Assembly (NCBI RefSeq): GCF_014645495.1
Contig: NZ_BMLV01000003.1
Location: 186,001-250,000, forward strand
Reading direction: 5' to 3'
Length of the DNA: 64,000 nucleotides
From: Cloacibacterium rupense
GTDB taxonomy: Bacteria; Bacteroidota; Bacteroidia; Flavobacteriales; Weeksellaceae
In this document: positions 58,518-64,000 of the stretch, piece by piece
How the letters are laid out: every line of letters starts with the position of its first letter
Numbering within the stretch: position 1 is the first letter of the stretch
The notes under the pieces: model-generated
Told to the model about the DNA's origin: nothing
The model's database searches: none
The model's input: only the letters and a program-made list of their open reading frames with translations
Made by a program: the position numbers and the translations under genes

Positions 58518-58841
58518 CTATTCTATAACTTCTGCATCTACGATATTATTGTCTTTGTTGAAAGATTTTTTTTGATTTTCCCATTCTGTAAAACGATTTA
58601 CTTCTTTTAAAAGAATAGGCATTACAAGAGCTAAAACAGCTAAATCATCTAAAATAATACCTGGCAAAATATCTAGTGGTGAAATAATGTATATAAATGC
58701 AATAAATGGTATGATTACGTTTTTCAAATCCATATGAAATTCGCCTTTTCTGTAGGCTTTAAACATTTTCAGAATTAAAGGAAATTTAGAAATTAACCCA
58801 TCTTTTCTGAACGCTTGAAATAACAATAAAAATTTTTTCAT
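58518..58841 (-). CDS. YkvA-like DUF1232 membrane protein
   Basis: 107 residues. The DUF1232 core is seen as FIYIISPLDILPGIILDDLA (about 53-72) in a hydrophobic segment, preceded by a basic N-terminal helix (FRKDGLISKFPLILKMFKAY). Family members are small membrane proteins of unknown function. Monocistronic with a strong terminator. Confidence 0.87.
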   Translation of the reverse strand: MKKFLLLFQAFRKDGLISKFPLILKMFKAYRKGEFHMDLKNVIIPFIAFIYIISPLDILPGIILDDLAVLALVMPILLKEVNRFTEWENQKKSFNKDNNIVDAEVIE

Positions 58842-58935
58842 TTTAAATTTTAATATTTTGTGGTTTGGTTATGGATTAATAATCAAATAGTTTGCCAAAG
58901 TATTATTTAAGCTTAAATAGATGACAATGTGGTCA

Positions 58936-59493
58936 TTATTTAGAAAACGAATCCAAAAATTGATGTACAGAATCTGAGTTCCAATCGCTAGCGTATTCTT
59001 CTTTTTTAAGAATTCTGCCATTTTTATCGATAATATAAGTGGTAGGAAATGATTTTGGAAGCATTTTTTCGGCCATTGGGCTGATTGCTAAATAAACTGG
59101 TGTAGTATATTTATTTTCTGCCAAAAATTTCTTTACTGCAGCCTCTTGGTCTTTCATGGCAATAAGGACAAACTGAACTTTGTCTTTTTTTGCATCGTAC
59201 AATTTCTGAATACTAGGATATTCTGCTCTGCAAGGCGGACACCAAGTTCCCCAAAAATTAAGAAAAACTACTTTATCTTTAAAATCTGCCAAATTAGCAT
59301 CTGGAACATTCACGCCTTTTAACTGAAGGTTCAATTCTTCTGGTGTGAAAGTGACTTCGTTTTCTACTTTTTCTAATGTGGGTTTCATTAAGATTTGTCT
59401 TTGAACAAATTCTTTAAAACTCGGAATTAATAAAATTGCCAACAGAAAAGCTGTTAACAATAGAGTAAGCCAGTTTTTTTTAAGAAAATTCAT
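58936..59493 (-). CDS. TlpA/ResA-like membrane-anchored thioredoxin
   Basis: 185 residues from the ATG at 59493; the longer frame begins with a TTG. N-terminal anchor LTLLLTAFLLAILLIPSF, then a periplasmic thioredoxin domain with active site FWGTWCPPCRAEYPSIQKL (C-x2-C) and cis-Pro loop PKSFPTTYIIDKNGRI. TlpA-like proteins reduce disulfides in the periplasm, for instance during cytochrome c maturation. It is encoded upstream of the DUF1232 gene across a 94-base gap. Confidence 0.9.
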   Translation of the reverse strand: MNFLKKNWLTLLLTAFLLAILLIPSFKEFVQRQILMKPTLEKVENEVTFTPEELNLQLKGVNVPDANLADFKDKVVFLNFWGTWCPPCRAEYPSIQKLYDAKKDKVQFVLIAMKDQEAAVKKFLAENKYTTPVYLAISPMAEKMLPKSFPTTYIIDKNGRILKKEEYASDWNSDSVHQFLDSFSK

Positions 59494-59508
59494 TGATTTA
59501 TTTTTCAA

Positions 59509-59584
59509 GATTTGTTGATATTTTTTTTGACACCCCGACTTCGCTTTGCGAAGCCACCCCTCTGAAATAGGGAAACCTTTATAA
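59509..59584. repeat. Short REP-like spacer
   Basis: GACTTCGCTTTGCGAAGCC forms a small hairpin (CTTCGC/GCGAAG) next to ACACCCC and CACCCCTCT. No coding potential. Confidence 0.45.
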
Positions 59585-60145
59585 TTATAATAGTTCTAAC
59601 AATTCTGTGATTGCGTCTTTGCCACGGTTTTTGGCATAATACACTTGTAAATCGTTATAAAATTCTTCGCGAGGATACGTTTCAGGATTTTCTTTGAATT
59701 TCTTCAAGAGTTCGTTTCCGAATTGTGGTCTTGGTCCCCAAACATTTTTAACTTCAAAATTCTCATTTAAAATTAAAATTTTAGGAATAGATTGTGTTCC
59801 GTTGGTTAAGAATTGTTCAATTAAAGAAGTATCAGAATCTTTAAGGAAAATCTTGACTTCAATATCAGCTGCTTCAAAAAATTTGGTCACTGCAGGTACG
59901 GTAGCGCTAGCATCTCCGCACCAAGGTTCTGAAATGATAAGAATTTTTCCTTTGAAATTTTTAGATTTTAAAACATTGAGTTGTTCTTTGTCTATTTTAA
60001 AGGTTTTCAACGTTCGATTCATTCTCTGAAGCCCCAATTCATAATATTCATTATGGTCGTCTTCAGGATTTTGAACTGCAATTCTGCGTTCTGTTTCTTT
60101 TATGTACTCATCAAAAGTGATGGAGTTTTGGAAGTAGTTTTGCAT
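59585..60145 (-). CDS. Cytosolic thioredoxin-like protein
   Basis: 186 residues without signal or anchor. N-terminal helical region (ITFDEYIKETERRIAVQNPE), then a thioredoxin fold with ILIISEPWCGDASATVPAVT. The site is WCGDA, so only the first Cys of the usual CxxC is kept. Next is the cis-Pro loop TQSIPKILILNENFEVKNVW and a conserved GPRPQFGNELLKKF. It matches the 'thioredoxin_9' type proteins common in Bacillota and Bacteroidetes; with a single Cys it may work as a monothiol exchange protein. Confidence 0.87.
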   Translation of the reverse strand: MQNYFQNSITFDEYIKETERRIAVQNPEDDHNEYYELGLQRMNRTLKTFKIDKEQLNVLKSKNFKGKILIISEPWCGDASATVPAVTKFFEAADIEVKIFLKDSDTSLIEQFLTNGTQSIPKILILNENFEVKNVWGPRPQFGNELLKKFKENPETYPREEFYNDLQVYYAKNRGKDAITELLELL

Positions 60146-60151
60146 TGTTTA

Positions 60152-60487
60152 TTAATTTTTGATTAAAGAATCTTTCAAGAAAAGTAAAATTGTAAATATT
60201 GAATTCAAAAAAACTGAATAGATAAAAATCATTATAGTTTGAACTATATAAAATATAAATTCTTCTCCTCCAAAAAACATGGATATCATTCTACTAAATC
60301 CATAAGATGGCATTGAAAAAAATAGTAATGTTAATTCACATCTCGGATTTCCACTTTCTCCACAAACTAAAGTTGAAATTTTTAATTCAATATCTAAATT
60401 ATCAAAACTACTTATATAGGTTCCAAATCCTATATACAATAATGATAAGAATAAAGAAATTAATACTATTTTATCTTTAATTTTCAA
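60152..60487 (-). CDS. Uncharacterised membrane protein, 111 aa
   Basis: Hydrophobic helices at about 8-26 (VLISLFLSLLYIGFGTYIS) and two near the C-terminus (about 70-105: FIFYIVQTIMIFIYSVFLNS), around a loop with two Cys (STLVCGESGNPRCELTLLFF) that could form a periplasmic disulfide. No family recognised. It lies four bases downstream of aroC and six upstream of the thioredoxin-like gene, all on the minus strand, so it is probably part of one operon. Confidence 0.65.
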   Translation of the reverse strand: MKIKDKIVLISLFLSLLYIGFGTYISSFDNLDIELKISTLVCGESGNPRCELTLLFFSMPSYGFSRMISMFFGGEEFIFYIVQTIMIFIYSVFLNSIFTILLFLKDSLIKN

Positions 60488-60491
60488 AATT

Positions 60492-61553
60492 TTATACTTT
60501 TCTAATTTGATTCATCAAAAACAAGTCCGCGAGAACAAAAGCTGCCAAATTTTCCACCACAGGAACAGCTCTTGGCAAAACGCAAGGGTCGTGTCTTCCC
60601 TTTCCTTCTACAATAATTGGATTTCCGTTTTTATCAAAACTTTCTTGAGGTCTTAAAAGTGTCGCAATCGGTTTAAAAGCTACTCTGAAATAAATATCCA
60701 TTCCGTTTGAAATCCCACCTTGAATTCCGCCAGAAAGATTGGTTTTCGTAGTGAAATCTTCGTTGAAAAGATCGTTATGCTCTTTGCCTGTCATTTTTGC
60801 GCCACAAAATCCGCTTCCATATTCAAAACCTTTTGCAGCGTTAATATTCATCATTGCTTTCCCTAATTCTGCTTGCAATTTTAAGAAAATAGGTTCGCCA
60901 ATTCCTACTGGTAAATTTTTGATGACACAAGTGATAGTGCCGCCAATGGTGTTTCCTTCTTTTTTGATTTCTTTGATTTTGGCAATCATTTTTTCGGCAG
61001 TTTCTGCATCTGGACAACGCACATCGTTATCATCAATTTTAGAAAAATCTAAATCTTGGTAAGGTTTTTCGCAGAAAATTTCTCCTACCGAAGAAACATA
61101 CGCAGAAATTTCTACATTTTTCGGCAAAATATGTTTCGCCAAAGCTCCTGCTGCTACCCAATTGATGGTTTCGCGAGCTGATGATTTTCCGCCACCTCTG
61201 TGGTCACGGATTCCAAATTTTTGGTCGTAGGTAAAATCTGCGTGAGAAGGTCTGTAATTATTTTTTATATGGTCGTAATCTTTAGATTTTTGGTTCTCAT
61301 TGTAAATCACAAAACCAATAGGTGTACCTGTAGATTTCCCTTCGAAAGTTCCCGAAAGAAATTGTACCGTATCACTCTCTTTTCGTTGAGTTACGATGGC
61401 AGATTGCCCTGGTTTTCTGCGGTCTAACTGATGCTGAATTTCTTCAAAATTAATTTCAATTCCTGCGGGGAAATTGGTAATAATTCCGCCATATGCAATT
61501 CCGTGACTTTCGCCAAAGGTAGAAAGCGTGAGAAAATTTCCTAAATTATTCAT
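60492..61553 (-). CDS. aroC: Chorismate synthase
   Basis: 353 residues from the ATG at 61553; upstream codons are noncoding spacer. Converts EPSP to chorismate using reduced FMN. Signatures: [13 protein letters not shown] near the N-terminus, the FMN/EPSP site [20 protein letters not shown], and [20 protein letters not shown]; the C-terminal [20 protein letters not shown] is complete. TAACTTTG ends six bases before the ATG, suggesting a leaderless mRNA. Downstream genes for a small membrane protein and a thioredoxin-like protein follow closely. Confidence 0.96.
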   Translation of the reverse strand: MNNLGNFLTLSTFGESHGIAYGGIITNFPAGIEINFEEIQHQLDRRKPGQSAIVTQRKESDTVQFLSGTFEGKSTGTPIGFVIYNENQKSKDYDHIKNNYRPSHADFTYDQKFGIRDHRGGGKSSARETINWVAAGALAKHILPKNVEISAYVSSVGEIFCEKPYQDLDFSKIDDNDVRCPDAETAEKMIAKIKEIKKEGNTIGGTITCVIKNLPVGIGEPIFLKLQAELGKAMMNINAAKGFEYGSGFCGAKMTGKEHNDLFNEDFTTKTNLSGGIQGGISNGMDIYFRVAFKPIATLLRPQESFDKNGNPIIVEGKGRHDPCVLPRAVPVVENLAAFVLADLFLMNQIRKV

Positions 61554-61558
61554 AAAAG

Positions 61559-61566
61559 CAAAGTTA
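61559..61566 (-). promoter_or_regulatory. -7 element candidate directly before aroC
   Basis: TAACTTTG on the minus strand fits TAnnTTTG; the start site would coincide with the start codon. Confidence 0.4.
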
Positions 61567-61620
61567 ATGAAAAGGTTCGAGTTATAAATTGGTTTAACTT
61601 TTAAATCTTGTATTTTAAAT

Positions 61621-61751
61621 ATCACAAAGAGCACAAAATATTACACAAAGTTCACAAACATTTTACACAAAGACGCTTCGCTTCATAAAGTTTTACGTCA
61701 CATATTGTTTATTTCTGTGAACTTTGTGATTTTCTTTGAGAACTTTGTGAT
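61621..61751. repeat. Inverted CACAAAG word element overlapping the end of the membrane-protein gene
   Basis: ATCACAAAGAGCACAAAATA continuing to TTCACA (61621-61656) faces TGTGAACTTTGTGATTTTCT continuing to TTGTGAT (61716-61751). Both ends and the ACAAAGTTCACA core are complementary. The right arm encodes the last 14 residues of the polytopic protein. Confidence 0.75.
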
Positions 61752-63355
61752 AGAGAATTTATAATGGTTTTCAATTTTACTTTTTCTTCCTCAGAAAGTT
61801 TTTTCCAAATGAAGCCATCTTTTAGATTGTCTGATTTTTTTTGAGGAAAAATACCTACTTCAAAATATTTTTTTACGGAATCCGGAGAAAGCGCTGGTTG
61901 AGGTGTATCAAAACATAAATCATAATTCGGAACATTGAATTCTAAATTCCCGATTTTGAAGGTTTGGTAAGAATTTAAAGCAAAATAAGCAGGTTTAAAA
62001 AACTGATTTTTAGTAAAACCTTCCATAAAATAACCTAGTTTAAAAGTAGGAATTTGGGATTGTAAAATTTTAGGAAAACTCATCAAAAATAAAATAAGAA
62101 AAGCTCCTAAACTGAAACTCAACAATGATAATTTTTCTTTAATTTTTGAATGAAAAACCAAAACAAAAATCACAAAAAAGACATCAAGAAAAAACCTGTA
62201 TTGTGCTGAAAAAAAGAGAACTAAAATACTTTTTAACACGATAGAAATGAATAAAATAGTAGTTAATTTATCTTTCTTTTTAAAAGCGAAAATTCCGAAA
62301 AAAATCAGAGACAAAATAAATGCAAAATGGATGTATTTTTTGTAAGAATGCAACGTAAACCAATTGTAAATGTAATCCCAAGTTTTAAATTTTTGAATTT
62401 CTGAGACAGAATATTGCAAATCATAGGTTTTGGTGATGGCAACTTCCGAAGAATATTGTAGAATTTCTGAATTGGGCAACCAAGAAACTCCAAAATCACC
62501 AACCTGAACTGGAAAAAATGGATAACCAAATAACCAAATATTTTTAAAAATGTAAATCAACCCCACTAAAACACCGAGCCAAAGAAATTTAAGATTTTCT
62601 TTTTTGAAAAAATACAGAAAAACAAAAATTGGCATCCAAATCATCGTAGGTTTTATCGTGAAAACAAACACCGAAAAGGCAAAAAGCAATTTGAGATTTG
62701 TATTTCCTTTGATAACTTCATTTAAAACAATTAGAGACAATGCAATAGCTGGCAAATCTGGACTTGGAGATTGAATAAAAAGTAAAAAAATGGGCGAAAT
62801 AAAGAGTAAGCTCCACGCTTTTTTTTCAAAAATATAAATAAAAAATGCAATGAGAAAAACCACATTAATTCGTAAAAAAGCATCAGAAAAATGCGAAAAA
62901 CCTGCTTGAAAAATATGCCAAACCGACATTTGAGCATAAATTAAATTGAGATTTGCCAATCCTTTGCTCAACCCAAATTCTGAAAGCCAATTGACACTTG
63001 GAACGTAATAACCAAAATGGTCTAAAATAAAAGGATAGTAACTTCCTGAAATTATGATAATTAAAGTCAAAAAAGATAGTTTCAGAATTTCAGTTTTAGA
63101 AAATTTTAGAAAATCTTTGTACGTTTTAAAATAGAAAAACGCCAGAAATCCAATAGTTAAACTCACGGCTTCTACCCAAATATTCAATGGAATAAAAAAC
63201 GCCAATATTTGCCAAATCATAGCCAAGAAAAACATTCCAGAAAATAATTTTGCAGAAATTCCTTGCCAGATTTTGCCGAAAAATTTGTGAAAAATTTCGC
63301 CAAAACCTATTAATACAGGAAAAATAATAACAATAGCTAGTAGAATAAATAACAT
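61709..63355 (-). CDS. Polytopic membrane protein, GT-C glycosyltransferase-like
   Basis: 548 residues from the ATG at 63355. The frame is open further upstream, across tRNA-Cys, but that part is not coding. At least ten hydrophobic helices; the first extracytoplasmic loop is not obviously acidic. A central region has HFGYYVPSVNWLSEFGLSKG and FRINVVFLIAFFIYIFEKKA. The C-terminal 110 residues are soluble (YFALNSYQTFKIGNLEFNVP, then DTPQPALSPD). The layout fits the LIC_10190-like/GT-C group of lipid-linked sugar transferases, without a proven activity. The last residues (SQSSQRKSQSSQK) come from a word-repeat arm. Confidence 0.72.
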   Translation of the reverse strand: MLFILLAIVIIFPVLIGFGEIFHKFFGKIWQGISAKLFSGMFFLAMIWQILAFFIPLNIWVEAVSLTIGFLAFFYFKTYKDFLKFSKTEILKLSFLTLIIIISGSYYPFILDHFGYYVPSVNWLSEFGLSKGLANLNLIYAQMSVWHIFQAGFSHFSDAFLRINVVFLIAFFIYIFEKKAWSLLFISPIFLLFIQSPSPDLPAIALSLIVLNEVIKGNTNLKLLFAFSVFVFTIKPTMIWMPIFVFLYFFKKENLKFLWLGVLVGLIYIFKNIWLFGYPFFPVQVGDFGVSWLPNSEILQYSSEVAITKTYDLQYSVSEIQKFKTWDYIYNWFTLHSYKKYIHFAFILSLIFFGIFAFKKKDKLTTILFISIVLKSILVLFFSAQYRFFLDVFFVIFVLVFHSKIKEKLSLLSFSLGAFLILFLMSFPKILQSQIPTFKLGYFMEGFTKNQFFKPAYFALNSYQTFKIGNLEFNVPNYDLCFDTPQPALSPDSVKKYFEVGIFPQKKSDNLKDGFIWKKLSEEEKVKLKTIINSLSQSSQRKSQSSQK

Positions 63356-63371
63356 TAGGATAAAGATAAAT

Positions 63372-63404
63372 AAAAAATCCTGAAATAATGAAATTTCAGG
63401 ATTT
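63372..63404 (-). terminator. Terminator or processing hairpin after tRNA-Cys
   Basis: Perfect 12-bp stem AAATCCTGAAAT (63375-63386) / ATTTCAGGATTT (63393-63404), followed on the minus strand by TTTATTTATC. It lies between the tRNA and the polytopic gene. Confidence 0.8.
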
Positions 63405-63407
63405 ATG

Positions 63408-63478
63408 AGGTGCCTAGCGGATTCGAACCGCTGTAGATGGTGTTGCAGACCACTGCCTAGCCGCTCGGCCAAAGCACC
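63408..63478 (-). tRNA. tRNA-Cys (GCA)
   Basis: 71 nt. On the minus strand the acceptor GGTGCTT pairs with AGGCACC (one G-T pair). The T-arm is AGCGG-TTCGAAT-CCGCT. The anticodon loop CTGCAAC with stem GTGGT/ACCAT gives anticodon GCA, cysteine. The CCA end is not encoded. TATATTTG at 63501-63494 is a suitable promoter element about 16 bases upstream. Confidence 0.95.
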
Positions 63479-63493
63479 ATTTGTTTCGGATTG

Positions 63494-63501
63494 CAAATAT
63501 A
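63494..63501 (-). promoter_or_regulatory. -7 element of the tRNA-Cys promoter
   Basis: TATATTTG on the minus strand; the -33 region is T/A-rich without a clear TTG. Confidence 0.5.
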
Positions 63502-63540
63502 GGGATTTTTTAGATTTTTAAAAAATTTAAAACTAATTTT

Positions 63541-63900
63541 TTAAAATTTCTTCTTCAAAACAATACTTACACCATCCATTTCTCCTTGCATTGGAGGTTT
63601 TGTTTTCGTGATTTTCAGTTTAATTGATGTAATTTCAGGAAACTTTATCGCTACTTTTTCAATAATTCTACCGGCAACGTGTTCTAACAATTCCGAAGGA
63701 ATTTTCATTTCTTGTTGAATGATATCATTAATTTCAGCGTAATTGATGGTGTCTTTTAAATCATCTGTTTCAGCAGCTTTCCAAACGTCTGCTTTAATGG
63801 TAAGATTTAAAATATAATACGTTCCCAGAATTTTTTCTTCGGGTAAAACACCATGAAAAGCGTGAATTTTCAGGTTTTCTAGTTTGATTTTTGAGGACAT
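63541..63900 (-). CDS. folB: Dihydroneopterin aldolase
   Basis: 119 residues, the usual size. FolB cleaves dihydroneopterin to 6-hydroxymethyl-dihydropterin in folate synthesis. Family signatures: IKLENLKIHAFHGVLPEEKI at the N-terminus, the substrate Glu in YYILNLTIKADVWKAAETDD followed by DTINYAEIN, and the catalytic Lys in ITKTKPPMQGEMDGVSIVLK near the end. The spacer to tRNA-Cys is 62 bases. A TAATTTTG element lies 33 bases before the start. Confidence 0.93.
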   Translation of the reverse strand: MSSKIKLENLKIHAFHGVLPEEKILGTYYILNLTIKADVWKAAETDDLKDTINYAEINDIIQQEMKIPSELLEHVAGRIIEKVAIKFPEITSIKLKITKTKPPMQGEMDGVSIVLKKKF

Positions 63901-63932
63901 TTAAATAAATTTTCTAATACAAATCAATTCTA

Positions 63933-63940
63933 CAAAATTA
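63933..63940 (-). promoter_or_regulatory. -7 element candidate for folB
   Basis: TAATTTTG on the minus strand, 33 bases before the ATG. Confidence 0.4.
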
Positions 63941-64000
63941 ATAAAAAAACAGACGAAAAAGATGAGTTAGAATCTTTATTTCCCCAACAAAAACCCTTTC
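63941..64000. other. Undetermined window edge
   Basis: On the minus strand one frame ends KGFLLGK-stop with the TAA at 63979-63977, which could be the tail of a gene entering from beyond the edge. Sixty bases are too few to decide. Confidence 0.2.

Noticed and set aside
63356-63496. 47-residue N-terminal extension of the polytopic protein
   Set aside because: It is translation of tRNA-Cys and its terminator hairpin; the ATG at 63355 starts at the first membrane helix.

Overview
This AT-rich window (roughly one third G+C by eye) reads as chromosome of a Flavobacteriia bacterium, most likely of the Chryseobacterium/Cloacibacterium group (Weeksellaceae). The reasons are: TAnnTTTG-type -7 promoter elements; a complex I operon with a short NuoG; a type IX secretion plug protein; families such as DUF5606 and DUF4241; and intergenic spacers full of short degenerate oligonucleotide 'words'. 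I see no insertion sequence, prophage, CRISPR array or rRNA operon. One tRNA (Cys, GCA) is present. The species call is inference.

Layout. 1-10.8 kb: complex I operon nuoE(partial)-F-[outer-membrane protein]-G-H-I-J-K-L-M-N. 11.1-12.2 kb: a membrane-anchored metallo-beta-lactamase-fold hydrolase. 12.4-19.6 kb: TetR regulator, TolC-like channel, HlyD-like lipoprotein, two ABC ATPases and two ABC-2 permeases, together a complete tripartite exporter. 19.7-27.1 kb: a small membrane protein, a CocE-type hydrolase, mazG, a DUF5606 protein, def-ruvX, then a SixA/Ppx/lipoprotein operon. 27.1-30.1 kb: NifU-C and Mrp iron-sulfur carriers and umuC. 30.1-33.1 kb: TPR protein, prfH and rtcB (rRNA-damage rescue), preceded by a small leader-like transcription unit. 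33.1-41.1 kb: envelope proteins, HD hydrolase, alpha/beta hydrolase, ribokinase, DUF4241, valS. 41.2-45.7 kb: DUF1573, PPK2, a secreted protein, an ABC-F ATPase, VanZ-like. 45.8-53.0 kb: proC, a PIF1-like helicase, a lipoprotein, GNAT, gamma-carbonic anhydrase, Nfu and hemH. 53.1-57.3 kb: T9SS plug protein, MBL hydrolase, thioredoxin-like protein, then an ECF sigma factor with two small proteins. 57.3-64 kb: miaA, DUF1232, two thioredoxin-like proteins, aroC, a polytopic membrane protein, tRNA-Cys and folB.

The two most interesting loci are these. (1) Upstream of rtcB-prfH lies a unit with a good Bacteroidetes promoter, a 25-codon ORF and a strong terminator. Its short complementary segments could form mutually exclusive hairpins, as in an attenuator. 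(2) The ECF sigma locus carries three copies of an identical two-block motif (12 nt, 12-nt spacer, 7 nt). One copy precedes sigma and two precede a small gene that shares a motif with the membrane protein encoded just after sigma; this looks like an autoregulated stress circuit. A third theme is that intergenic word repeats have been read into proteins: ValS, the ABC-F linker, the HemH N-terminus and several C-termini.
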